Positions 27,326 through 35,753 of a DNA stretch of 64,000 nucleotides are shown here, piece after piece (the stretch's first letter is position 1; each line of letters starts with the position of its first letter). This DNA is from Myxococcus qinghaiensis (GTDB lineage: Bacteria > Myxococcota > Myxococcia > Myxococcales > Myxococcaceae). Where the stretch lies: the NCBI RefSeq assembly GCF_024198215.1, contig NZ_JAKCFA010000010.1:310001-374000 (forward strand), written 5' to 3'. The notes under the pieces were generated by a model. That model searched no databases, was not told the origin of the DNA, and was given only the letters and a program-made list of their open reading frames with translations. The position numbers and the translations under genes were made by a program.

Positions 27326-29245
27326 TCAGGGCGCGGTGAGCGCCTGTTCGGCCTGTGCCTGTCGTGCCTCCAGTTTGCGGTAGTGCTCCGCGAGGACGTC
27401 GAAGGCCTGCTTGCGCTGGCCCGTCTCCGAGAGCAGTCCCTTTCGATTCCACCCCTGCTGGTAGACGGGATGTTGTCTCCGGGGTGAGCGGAAATCCTTC
27501 AGTACCCAGGGCGACAGGCCGCGCAGCGAGGGCACCTTCTCGCTCATCGCGAGCGTCTGCCGGTGGTACTCGGCCTGGAACTCCTCGGAGAACTTCCGCT
27601 TCAGCCCGGGCTCGTGGAAGCCCGCCTGCGCGTCGGCGCCGAACTCGGAGAAGATGAGCGGCTTGCCCGTGTCGTTGCGCCAGCCGATGCCCGGCAGGTC
27701 CGCCAGCGCGTCATCGGAGTACCAGCCGTTGTAGGTGTTCACCGCCGCGACGTCCAAGTGGCTCACCAGGGGGTCCTTCACCACCATCACCGACTTCCCC
27801 TTCTCCTGGACGCGGTCGATGAGCAGCGCCGCCGTCACCAGCCGCGTGTCGTCGAGCGCCCGGGCATCCGCCGCCAGCTGTGCCAGGAAGGCATTGCGCG
27901 CGTCGCTCACGGGCGTCTCGTTGGCCACGCTCCAGAAGGCGATGGAGGCGCGGTTGCGGTCCCTCAGGATGTTCTCCGCGAGCATCCGCCGCGCCGTCTC
28001 CAGCGTCTCGCTCCGGGCGAAGTTGACGCGCCAGTAGACGGGAATCTCGCTCCAGACAAGCAGCCCCATCTCATCCGCCATCCGCGTCATCACCTCCGCG
28101 TGGGGATAGTGGGCCAGCCGCACGAAGTTGCCGTGGAGCCCGTGCTTCACCTCGCCAAGCAGCGCACGCGCCGCGCCAGGAGTCATGGCCCGCGTGGGGT
28201 GCTTGCCCAGCTCTTCCTCGTGCAAACTGATACCGCGCAGGAACACGGGCTTGCCGTTGAGCAGGATGTCGTGGCCCTTCACGGCCAGCGTCCGGAAGCC
28301 GATGCGGTCCACCAGCCGGTCCTCGCCCGCCTCCACCACCACCTCGTAGCGCGTGGGCTGCTCGGGACTCCAGCGCTTCAGCACCGAGGGCTCCACCGCG
28401 TCGCCCGTCCAGCTCCCCTCCGCGCCCGTGCGTCCCTTCAGCGTCACCGCGAGCGCGGGAATGTGCACCCGCACCTCGGAGCCACTGGCCTTGGCGCCCT
28501 GGAGTCGCACCGTCGCGCGCAGGCGGCCGTCGTCGCCCAGCCGCACCCACGCATCGTCGATGTACGTGGCGGGCGTCAGCACCAGCCGCACGGGCCGGGT
28601 GATGCCGCCATAGGTCTCCCAGTCCGTGACAGTGGGCGGCACGGTGTCGGCGGAGCGGACGGAGTCCACGCCGACCGTCACCTGGTTCTCTCCCGCGCGC
28701 AAAAGCGACGTCACCTCGAACGCGAAGGGCGTGAAGCCTCCCTCGTGCGTCCCCACCGCCTTGCCATTCAAATACACGCGCGCCACGTAGTCCGCGGCGC
28801 CGAAGCGCAGGAACGCTCGCTGCCCGGCGAGCTTCGGCGCGGTGAACGTCCGCTGATACCAGACAAGGCCGTCGTAGTAGCGCATCGTCTCGTCGTGGGT
28901 CATCCACGAGCCGGGCAGGTGGACCACGGGCGAGCGCTGCATGTCGTACTCGTAGAGCGCCGTGGGATTCGCGCGCGTGAGGGCATCGACCTCCACGTCG
29001 TCGTAGCGCCGGTGCCCGGGCCCGGCCTCCGCGCCATGGAAGCCCGCGAGCCCATCCCGGTACGGGTCCACGGACCAATGCCATGCACCCGACAAGTCCT
29101 GCCCGGCGCGGGCCTCCACGTTGACCAGCACCGGGCCGACCCGCGCGGGTGTCTGGGAAGGAGCACTCGCGAGGGATTGCGTCGCCAGTCCGACAATCAC
29201 GGTCATCCCTCCGCACCACTGTCTGAGCCACCGTCCCGGCATCAT
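27326..29245 (-). CDS. Glycoside hydrolase family 2 enzyme (beta-glucuronidase-like), exported
   Basis: 639 residues. The start is ATG-ATG at 29245/29242; GGAG spacing favours the second. Signal peptide TVIVGLATQSLASA. GH2 sugar-binding domain (about 45-225, with YGGITRPVRL), immunoglobulin-like middle domain (225-320) and TIM barrel (325-639). Catalytic residues: acid/base Glu443 (WSVANETP) and nucleophile Glu534 (IFSEFGAD). NGKPVFLRGISLHEEE is the family signature. The closest type is beta-glucuronidase, but beta-galactosidase or mannosidase activity cannot be excluded. It is periplasmic or secreted, and divergent from the MerC-like gene. Confidence 0.85.
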   Translation of the reverse strand: MMPGRWLRQWCGGMTVIVGLATQSLASAPSQTPARVGPVLVNVEARAGQDLSGAWHWSVDPYRDGLAGFHGAEAGPGHRRYDDVEVDALTRANPTALYEYDMQRSPVVHLPGSWMTHDETMRYYDGLVWYQRTFTAPKLAGQRAFLRFGAADYVARVYLNGKAVGTHEGGFTPFAFEVTSLLRAGENQVTVGVDSVRSADTVPPTVTDWETYGGITRPVRLVLTPATYIDDAWVRLGDDGRLRATVRLQGAKASGSEVRVHIPALAVTLKGRTGAEGSWTGDAVEPSVLKRWSPEQPTRYEVVVEAGEDRLVDRIGFRTLAVKGHDILLNGKPVFLRGISLHEEELGKHPTRAMTPGAARALLGEVKHGLHGNFVRLAHYPHAEVMTRMADEMGLLVWSEIPVYWRVNFARSETLETARRMLAENILRDRNRASIAFWSVANETPVSDARNAFLAQLAADARALDDTRLVTAALLIDRVQEKGKSVMVVKDPLVSHLDVAAVNTYNGWYSDDALADLPGIGWRNDTGKPLIFSEFGADAQAGFHEPGLKRKFSEEFQAEYHRQTLAMSEKVPSLRGLSPWVLKDFRSPRRQHPVYQQGWNRKGLLSETGQRKQAFDVLAEHYRKLEARQAQAEQALTAP

Positions 29246-29348
29246 CTTGCTCCGCGTGAGTGGGAGCGTGTCCGTCGTCAGGCTTCGGCACACGCCGTGA
29301 GAGGAGCAGGCTAGGCAGGGAGTTCAATCCCTGTCGAACCGGGAGCCC

Positions 29349-29768
29349 ATGTCCAGTCCGCGTGTCCAGGCGAAGCCCCACCCGGTCCTCGCCGTGCTCC
29401 TGGGTGTCCTGCTGGCCTTCCTCCCCAAGTGCGCCATGTGCTGGGCCGCCTGGGCGAGCCTGCTCGGAGGTGTCGGGCTCGCGAGCGGGCCCGCCCTGGA
29501 CTGGCTCTTCCCGGTGCTGCTGGCCCTCTCCGCGCTCCACCTGCTGCTCCTGCTGCGGAGCGTGCCGAAGAGGGGGCCTGTCCCCTTCGTACTGAGCCTC
29601 GCGGGCTTCGCCGTCATCCTGGGCGCGAGGGAGCAGCCCGTCCCGGAGCGCTGGCTGTTGCTCCGGGGCATCGCGCTCATGGTGGGCGGCTCGCTGCTCA
29701 ACGGCCGCTCCCGCCTGGCTCGCGGGAAGCCACCTGAGTCGGACCTGCCCTCATTCCCGACGCGTTGA
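29349..29768 (+). CDS. MerC-like four-helix membrane protein
   Basis: 139 residues with four hydrophobic helices. The first helix ends in AFLPKCAMCWAAWASLLGG; a CxxC inside the membrane after PK is the hallmark of MerC-like proteins. In the mercury system MerC moves Hg(II) through the inner membrane; most chromosomal relatives have no mer operon and an unknown cargo. No merR or merA is nearby. A Pro-rich basic tail follows the last helix. 90 bp separate it from glgC. Confidence 0.65.
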   Translation: MSSPRVQAKPHPVLAVLLGVLLAFLPKCAMCWAAWASLLGGVGLASGPALDWLFPVLLALSALHLLLLLRSVPKRGPVPFVLSLAGFAVILGAREQPVPERWLLLRGIALMVGGSLLNGRSRLARGKPPESDLPSFPTR

Positions 29769-29825
29769 CGCACGAGGACTTCGCGTCGGGCGCGCCGTGA
29801 AAACGGACATCCCTCCGTTGCGCCC

Positions 29826-29831
29826 TATACT
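29826..29831 (+). promoter_or_regulatory. Candidate -10 element of glgC
   Basis: TATACT (5 of 6 to consensus) 28 bp before the glgC start, in the 90-bp gap. No good -35 is at the right distance, so this is tentative. Confidence 0.3.
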
Positions 29832-29858
29832 GAGGGCCACGGAGGGGTACAACTCAGC

Positions 29859-31106
29859 ATGGGTACGCGCATCCTCGGCATGGTGCTGGCCGGAGGCCAG
29901 GGAACTCGGTTGTCTCCGCTCACGCAGCGGCGCTCGAAGCCAGCGGTGCCCTTCGGCTCGAAGTTCCGCATCATCGACTTCGCGCTCAACAACTTCATCA
30001 ACTCCGGCATCTACTCCATCTACGTCCTGACGCAGTTCAAGGCGCAGTCGCTGACGGAGCACATCCAGCGCGGCTGGCGCTTCGGCTCGGTGCTGCTGTC
30101 GGACTACTTCATCACCCTCGTGCCCGCGCAGATGTACCTGTACGAGGAGCTGGGGCCCGTCTGGTACCGGGGCACCGCGGACGCCATCTACCAGAACATG
30201 CATCTGGTGGAGAACCACCGCCCCGAGCACATGGCCATCTTCTCCGGCGACCACATCTACAAGATGAACGTGGCGCACATGCTGGAGCTGCACGAGGACC
30301 AGCGCGCGGACATCACCATCGCCGCGTACCCCACGCCCCTCGCTGACGCGCACCGCTTCGGCGTCATGCAGGTGGACGAGCGCGGCCGGGTGACGGAGTT
30401 CCAGGAGAAGCCCAAGAACCCCAAGCCCATCCCCGGCCGACCCGACACCGTGCTGGCCAGCATGGGCAACTACATCTTCCGCAGCAAGGTGCTCGCGGAG
30501 CTGCTGGAGGTGGACGCCAAGACGGAGGGCTCCCAGCACGACTTCGGCAAGGACGTGCTGCCGCGCGCGCTGCGCGACGGCTACCACATCCAGACGTACG
30601 ACTTCGCCAAGAACCCCATCCCCGGGCAGACGCGGCCCAACACCTATTGGCGCGACGTGGGGACGCTGGACGCCTACCACGAGGCGTCCATGGACCTGGT
30701 GTCCATCAACCCGGAGTTCGACATCTTCAACGCGGAGTGGCCGCTGCGCACCGCCAGCGAGTACAGCCCGCCCGCCAAGTTCGTCCACGAGTCTGGTGAC
30801 AGGGTGGGGCGCGCGCTCAACTCCATGGTGGCCGGCGGCTGCATCATCTCCGGCGGCGTGGTGCGCGAGAGCATCCTCTTCCGCCGCGCGCGCGTGAACA
30901 GCTACGCCAGCGTGCAGCGCTCGGTCATCTTCGACGAGGTGGACATCGGCCGCCACGCGCAGGTGAAGAACGCCATCATCGACAAGGGCGTGCGCGTGCC
31001 CCCCAACACGAAGGTGGGCTTCGACCTGGAGGCGGACAAGGCGCGCGGCTTCACCGTCACCGAAGGCGGCATCGTCGTGGTGCCCAAGGGCTACCGCTTC
31101 GAGTGA
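29859..31106 (+). CDS. glgC: Glucose-1-phosphate adenylyltransferase
   Basis: 415 residues. Nucleotidyltransferase opening [25 protein letters not shown], the substrate-binding block [19 protein letters not shown] and FGVMQVDE, and the C-terminal left-handed beta-helix ([12 protein letters not shown]...[12 protein letters not shown]) that carries allosteric sites. It makes ADP-glucose for glycogen synthesis in the cytoplasm. A GGAGG lies somewhat far (14 bases) upstream. No other glg gene is in the window. It is convergent with the siderophore-interacting protein gene. Confidence 0.95.
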   Translation: MGTRILGMVLAGGQGTRLSPLTQRRSKPAVPFGSKFRIIDFALNNFINSGIYSIYVLTQFKAQSLTEHIQRGWRFGSVLLSDYFITLVPAQMYLYEELGPVWYRGTADAIYQNMHLVENHRPEHMAIFSGDHIYKMNVAHMLELHEDQRADITIAAYPTPLADAHRFGVMQVDERGRVTEFQEKPKNPKPIPGRPDTVLASMGNYIFRSKVLAELLEVDAKTEGSQHDFGKDVLPRALRDGYHIQTYDFAKNPIPGQTRPNTYWRDVGTLDAYHEASMDLVSINPEFDIFNAEWPLRTASEYSPPAKFVHESGDRVGRALNSMVAGGCIISGGVVRESILFRRARVNSYASVQRSVIFDEVDIGRHAQVKNAIIDKGVRVPPNTKVGFDLEADKARGFTVTEGGIVVVPKGYRFE

Positions 31107-31110
31107 GGCC

Positions 31111-31818
31111 TCACAGCCCGCGCTTGCCGTCCGCCCAGTAGGCCTTGCTGCGCAGGGCGCGCTTCGTGAACCCGTGCCGCTCCAGCAACTCCTGTCGGAG
31201 CATCACGATGGAGCCCGCGTGCCCGGCCAGGTAGCATGTCGCGCCCGCGAGCACGTTGCGCGAAAGCCACGCGCGCAGCGCCTCGCCCCGCGGCTTTCCA
31301 GGCTCGCGCGGGACGGCCGTCAGGGGCACGCCCACGCGCGTAAGCCAGTCCTCCGCGCCCGACTCCACCTCGATGGCGCCCAGCATGCGCAGCGGTGAAG
31401 GCAGCGAGCGAATCATCGCCTGGAACAATCCCAGACACGTCTCGTCCCCCAGGAACAGGTGCGCGGCCGCCTCCTCGTCCACGCTCAGCCGCCCTCCGGG
31501 CCCGAGGATGTCCGCGGTGTCTCCCGGCTTCAGCCCGGAGGCCCACTCGCTGCCGGGCCCCTGGCCGTGCAGATAGAAGACCACCTCCATCACCCCGTGC
31601 CCCGGGTCCACCATCGCCGGCGTGTAGTGGCGGAACGCCGTCGGGCTGACGCGGAACTCCACCTCGTGCCCGGGCTCGTACGCCACCCCACGCAGGGACT
31701 CTCCCTCGAAGCGCACCCGCCGCAGCCGAGGCGCCAGCGCCTCCACCCGGGAGACCTGCGAGGGCTTCGCGAACCAGGGCATCAAGGTGTTCGCGATGAC
31801 CGCGGGCATCTCCGGCAT
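31111..31818 (-). CDS. Siderophore-interacting protein (FAD-binding ferric reductase family)
   Basis: 235 residues from the ATG at 31818 (GGAG 6 bases upstream). ViuB/SIP fold: RRVRFEGESLRG, the FAD-binding FRHYTPA, the central GDTADILGPGGRLSVD, and the C-terminal NAD-binding part with LAGHAGSIVMLRQEL. Such proteins reduce ferric siderophores in the cytoplasm to release iron. The start is 35 bp from a -10 element with a Fur box in the promoter spacer, so iron repression is expected. It is divergent from the HmuY-like gene. Confidence 0.85.
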   Translation of the reverse strand: MPEMPAVIANTLMPWFAKPSQVSRVEALAPRLRRVRFEGESLRGVAYEPGHEVEFRVSPTAFRHYTPAMVDPGHGVMEVVFYLHGQGPGSEWASGLKPGDTADILGPGGRLSVDEEAAAHLFLGDETCLGLFQAMIRSLPSPLRMLGAIEVESGAEDWLTRVGVPLTAVPREPGKPRGEALRAWLSRNVLAGATCYLAGHAGSIVMLRQELLERHGFTKRALRSKAYWADGKRGL

Positions 31819-31852
31819 GGGGGTCTCCGTCTCGGGTTGTGGTGTAGAATCT

Positions 31853-31881
31853 TTAATATTGAAAATGAGAATCGTTATCAA
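31853..31881 (-). promoter_or_regulatory. Sigma-70 promoter of the siderophore-interacting protein gene
   Basis: On the minus strand, TTGATA (31881-31876), a 17-bp spacer, TATTAA (31858-31853): a near-consensus promoter in an AT-rich island. The Fur box fills the spacer. A weaker plus-strand promoter for the HmuY-like gene (TTGAAA at 31859, TACCCT at 31883) overlaps it. Confidence 0.65.
31861..31879. promoter_or_regulatory. Fur box
   Basis: 19 bp, GAAAATGAGAATCGTTATC, with 16 of 19 positions matching the classical Fur consensus GATAATGATAATCATTATC. It lies in the 116-bp gap between the divergent siderophore-interacting and HmuY-like genes and could control both. Confidence 0.8.
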
Positions 31882-31934
31882 GTACCCTGTCGGCCTGTCG
31901 AGTGGGCAGTGTGCCCAGGGAGAGGGAGACACGA

Positions 31935-32735
31935 ATGATGAGCCATACCGAGGAGGCGCTGCCGAAGCGCGCCGGACAGCAGGGCCTGTGGGTCCTGGTC
32001 GCCGTGGGAATGTCGCTGGCGTTGCTGGTGAGCTGTGGCGAGGACGAGCCGAAGGTGGAGCCCGAGCCGGAGCCGCAGGTCTGTGAGGCGAGCCAGGTGA
32101 CGTGCACCGAGCAGACCATCGACCGGCTGAGCCTGCTGTCCACGGTCTCCACGGGCGAGGTTCGCGAGGAGGGGACGACGGCCGGTGAGTTCCACACCTT
32201 CGTGGACTCGCGCGCCGGTGGCCTGACGCCGACGATGTCCTATACGTACCTGCGGTTCACGCCGACGGGCCTGACGCAGGTGCAGGTGCATGACCAGGCG
32301 GCGCTCGCGTCGACGGACTGGGACATCGCGGTGCGTCGCTACACCATGCGCGTCAACAGCGGCACGTCCGGTCCGTCCTGCGTCGCGGTGGCGAACACGC
32401 CCGAGGGCACGACGTTCGCCTCGGTGACGTCGAAGAGCGCGGCCGCCGGGGAGTTCAAGACGGAGGCGTGGTTCGACGCGTCCTGCACGCTCATCCCCGA
32501 CGACTCCGGTCTGGGTGGCCCCGCGACGCTGCTGGGTGGCTTCTGGACGTACCAGAGCTGCGTGGAGATGACGGGCCGCATCTTCATCGTCCGCCTTGCG
32601 GACGGCCGTCACGTGAAGCTGGAGGTGACGGGGTACTACGAGCCCTCCGCGCAGCAGGTGTGCAACGAGACGCACTCGGTGCCGCAGCCGAGCGGCTCGG
32701 GCTCCATCCGCATCAAGTGGGCGTTCCTGCCATGA
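31935..32735 (+). CDS. HmuY-family heme-binding lipoprotein
   Basis: 266 residues from ATG-ATG at 31935/31938 after GGGAG. The hydrophobic segment VAVGMSLALLVSC forms a lipobox after a longer than usual n-region. A Glu/Pro-rich linker leads to a beta-rich domain with HmuY-family patterns: WDIAVRRYTMRVNSGTSGP and IFIVRLADGRHVKLEVTGYY. HmuY-type proteins bind heme at the cell surface and pass it to a TonB-dependent receptor. The Fur box upstream supports an iron role. The stop overlaps the next start (ATGA), so the metalloprotease is translationally coupled. Confidence 0.75.
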   Translation: MMSHTEEALPKRAGQQGLWVLVAVGMSLALLVSCGEDEPKVEPEPEPQVCEASQVTCTEQTIDRLSLLSTVSTGEVREEGTTAGEFHTFVDSRAGGLTPTMSYTYLRFTPTGLTQVQVHDQAALASTDWDIAVRRYTMRVNSGTSGPSCVAVANTPEGTTFASVTSKSAAAGEFKTEAWFDASCTLIPDDSGLGGPATLLGGFWTYQSCVEMTGRIFIVRLADGRHVKLEVTGYYEPSAQQVCNETHSVPQPSGSGSIRIKWAFLP

Positions 32736-34258
32736 GACTGGGGGCGTGGCTCCTGCTGCTTCCCCTGGGATGTGGCCCCGTGCAGATGTCGCGGGCGCCG
32801 CACGAGCTTCCCGAGCCGCTCGGCGAGGCGCGAGCGGGGCAGCAGGCGGGAGCGCGCCCCACCTCACCCCAGGCGATGCCGCCGAACTTCGGCGCGGGCG
32901 AGCAGGTGGAGTCGGTGGTGTCCCCGAAGGGGCGCTTCCGGGTGCACTTCTCGCGCGTCGGGCTCAACGCGGTGTCGCCGGCGGACGCGGATGGCAATGG
33001 CGTGCCCGACGCGGCGGAGGTCGTCGGGCAGGCCTACGAGCGCGTCGCGGATTTCTATGTCGGGCTGGGGTTCCTCCTGCCGGGCAGCGATGCGGCGGTG
33101 GGCGAGGACAACGGCGGCGATGGGTTGTTCGACGTGTACCTCGTGGACTTCGCGGGCCGGGCGGATGGTGCCTTCCGGCTGGATGGGTGCGAGGAAGAGG
33201 ACCGGAAGTGCGTGGGGCACATGCTCCAGGAGAACGACTTCGCCGGGTACGACTACCCCTCGTTCGAAGCCGCGGTGAGCATCCTGGCCAGCCACGAGTT
33301 CTTCCACGCGGTGCAGGCGGCCTACCGGCCGGGTCTGGGCAGCGTGGCGTCGGAGGGGTCGGCGGTGTGGGCCAGCGAGCGCTTCGACGCGTCGCTCGAT
33401 GACCTGGAGCAGTTCTCCTCGTCGTATCTCTCCCGGACGGATCGTGGCCTCGTGTTGGACCCGACGGGGCCGGCCGCGTCGTTCAGCTATGGCGCGGGGG
33501 TGTTCTTCCAGTACCTGGGCGAGCGCTTTGGAGACAGGGCCATCCTGGCGCTGTGGCAGGAGAGCCTCGTGTCGCCGACGGCGCCCTGGTACGTCCTGCT
33601 GGACACGGTGCTGCGTCGCGAGTGGGGCGCGGACTTCGACGCGGCCTTCACCGAGTTCTCGCAGTGGAACCTCTCCACGGGCGCGCGGGCGCGCGTCGAC
33701 CAGGGCTATGCGCGAGGGGGCGGGTATGACGGGCTGGCGCCGTCGGCCAGGACGCTGCCCTCGCAAGAGGCGGATGTCCGGGTGACGACCGCGTCGACGC
33801 GCTACTTCGAGGTGCCCGGCGGTTCGGCGGAGGTGCTGGCCACGTACACGCTCAGGGCCGGCGAGGACCCCGCGAAGCTGCACCTGCTGGTGGCGGCGGT
33901 GACGGACACGCAGGTGCTGCGCGTGTCGCGCGCGGAGGGCTCCGGCACGCTGTCCGCGAAGGTGGATGCGTCGGATGCGAGCCAGGTCATCATCGCGGTG
34001 GTGGATGGCCGCCATGAGGGCGTGGGCCGCTACGGGACGCTCTGCCTCACGGCGGATGCGACGGGCGCGCCATGTGTCGACGTGACGCCCGGCCCCAAGG
34101 ACCCGGAGGACGATGACGGGGGCTGCAGCGCGGCGCCGAGCGGCCTGGGCTGGGTTGCGCTGGTGCTGGCGTTGCTTGTGCTCGGTGCACGTCCGAAGCA
34201 GGCGCCACGAGCTGTCGTGGTGCGCCGCGACGCCGCGCGGACTCGTTCGCCTCGCTGA
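32732..34258 (+). CDS. MXAN_6640-type putative metalloprotease, MYXO-CTERM
   Basis: 508 residues from the ATG at 32732, overlapping the HmuY-like stop. The signal peptide looks like a lipoprotein one (LLLLPLGCGP). The central domain has DADGNGVPD and EDNGGDGLFDVYLVD Ca-like loops, then the zinc motif ILASHEFFHAVQ (HExxH) with a downstream Glu in ASEGSAVWASE. A beta-sandwich follows, then DDDGGC-helix-RxxR typical of MYXO-CTERM. It looks like a surface-anchored gluzincin. Coupling to the heme-binding protein suggests that it may cut host or prey hemoproteins, an inference only. Confidence 0.75.
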   Translation: MRLGAWLLLLPLGCGPVQMSRAPHELPEPLGEARAGQQAGARPTSPQAMPPNFGAGEQVESVVSPKGRFRVHFSRVGLNAVSPADADGNGVPDAAEVVGQAYERVADFYVGLGFLLPGSDAAVGEDNGGDGLFDVYLVDFAGRADGAFRLDGCEEEDRKCVGHMLQENDFAGYDYPSFEAAVSILASHEFFHAVQAAYRPGLGSVASEGSAVWASERFDASLDDLEQFSSSYLSRTDRGLVLDPTGPAASFSYGAGVFFQYLGERFGDRAILALWQESLVSPTAPWYVLLDTVLRREWGADFDAAFTEFSQWNLSTGARARVDQGYARGGGYDGLAPSARTLPSQEADVRVTTASTRYFEVPGGSAEVLATYTLRAGEDPAKLHLLVAAVTDTQVLRVSRAEGSGTLSAKVDASDASQVIIAVVDGRHEGVGRYGTLCLTADATGAPCVDVTPGPKDPEDDDGGCSAAPSGLGWVALVLALLVLGARPKQAPRAVVVRRDAARTRSPR

Positions 34259-34344
34259 AGGGCTTGCCTGGGCGAAGGCGTCAGAGCCGGGGGCGCGAGC
34301 GTTGCGCCCTGCGAGGTCGATGCCGCGTGCGCTCCTGAGTCGAG

Positions 34345-35490
34345 TCAGGAGCCCTGGGTGGATGTGTCCTGCTGGGGCGCTGGCTCCGGGGCCGCGGGGG
34401 CCTGAGGGATTGCTGGCGCGGGCGTGTCCGGCGGGCACTGGCGCTGGTACTCCGCCAGCGCGCTCTTGAAGCGCGCCTGTTCCTCCTGGGGCCACTCGGC
34501 CGGGAGCTTCGCGACGGCGCGCTGCTGGTCGAGCACGGCCCGTTTGCACTGGCCCCGGTGGAAGGCCACCAGCGCCGCCGTCTCCAGCACGTAGGGGTTC
34601 TGGGGCTTGGACCTTCGTGCCATGCGCGCCAGCGGCTCCGCCTCCGCGTAACGGCCGGCCTTGGCATGCAGCCACGCCAGCTCCGTCGCGGCCCACCAGT
34701 ACGTGGGCGAGGTGAGGTTCAGGTAGCGCAGCGCGTTCGCATACCAGGGGTCGTCGGGCAAATCCCTCGCGAGCACCCGCGCCAGGTGCGCCCAGGCGGA
34801 CGGGCTGGCGGGGAAATTCCGCGCTCGGGCCCGAGCCCATTCCAGCTCCTGATGCGAGGTGAGGTCCACGTGGCTGAACGTCGCGTTGAGCTGGAAGGTG
34901 TACGGAATCTCGATGGGGTGTCCCGCCAGCATCGCCGGCTGGTACTTCGCCCCACGCAGCGCGGTGAGCAGGGCCTCCGTGAGCCCATAGGGCGCGGCCT
35001 CCAGCACCTGGAGGTCCCGGACGATACCGTCCGTCCCGAGGCGACAGGAGACGACCGCCACGGCCATGGCTCTCCTGAGCAGGGCCTCCCGGGTCATCTC
35101 GGGCGGCTTGCCTTCGAGCTTCGTCGGGCGCTGGTACTGCTCGCGCTGGTACGTGCACGCCTCTTCCAGCTCCGCGTCACAGGCCGCGCTGAGGTCCTGG
35201 GCGGCCTGCTTCACCTGCTCCTCGGTGGCCGTGCCCGAGAGCACCTGGACCGCTTCGGCGAAGATGGCCCGAGCCTGGGCCGGTTCCACGACGACGGTCG
35301 GCGCGGAGTCATAGAGCGGGCCGGCCCCGCCCCTGAAAGCCTCTTCGTGCTCGACCATCGGGTCCAGGTAGCGCGCCATGGCGCGCGACAGGTGGCCGTG
35401 GCTCGCGGGCAGCGAGGGAACGCGGGAGGAGTGGCCACAGGCGGTGGCCCCGAGCAGCAGGGAACAGAGAACGACATGCAGAGGACGCAT
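34345..35490 (-). CDS. Lipoprotein with TonB C-terminal-like domain and TPR repeats
   Basis: 381 residues from the ATG at 35490. The signal MRPLHVVLCSLLLGATAC gives a lipobox instead of the single membrane helix of TonB. Middle residues (about 150-215) fit a TonB C-terminal fold: VSCRLGTDGIVRDLQVLEA, ALLTALRGAKYQPAMLAG, YTFQLNATF. TPR-like helices follow (AWAHLARVLARDLPDD, TELAWLHAKAGRYAEAEPL), ending in a Pro/Ala-rich tail. No ExbBD partner is nearby. It may not energise transport; many such myxobacterial proteins use the fold for wall or protein binding. It is convergent with the metalloprotease gene. Confidence 0.7.
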   Translation of the reverse strand: MRPLHVVLCSLLLGATACGHSSRVPSLPASHGHLSRAMARYLDPMVEHEEAFRGGAGPLYDSAPTVVVEPAQARAIFAEAVQVLSGTATEEQVKQAAQDLSAACDAELEEACTYQREQYQRPTKLEGKPPEMTREALLRRAMAVAVVSCRLGTDGIVRDLQVLEAAPYGLTEALLTALRGAKYQPAMLAGHPIEIPYTFQLNATFSHVDLTSHQELEWARARARNFPASPSAWAHLARVLARDLPDDPWYANALRYLNLTSPTYWWAATELAWLHAKAGRYAEAEPLARMARRSKPQNPYVLETAALVAFHRGQCKRAVLDQQRAVAKLPAEWPQEEQARFKSALAEYQRQCPPDTPAPAIPQAPAAPEPAPQQDTSTQGS

Positions 35491-35753
35491 CGGCGCGCAC
35501 GCTAGCGGCCCCTGGCCCCCCGGAGAAGCCTTGCCCAAGGCGTGTCCAAGGTTGCGGGTCGTACGAGCGCTGTCCGACGTGTGACAGGGAGTCCCAGCCC
35601 CTCCTGCCCAGGGGGGAGTTCGCCGTCGACCGCGCGACAGTGTGAGGGGCGCCCGGCGTCAGGACTCGTTCAAGTCCCCGCGAGCCATATCGCGTCTGTC
35701 CCGAGTTCCAGCTAAGCGTGGGGTCCTGACCGCCGCACGGACCCGAGACCTTC

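Noticed and set aside
29349..29768. MerC-like gene as evidence of a mercury resistance operon
   Set aside because: No merR, merT, merP or merA nearby; isolated MerC-like proteins are common outside mer operons.
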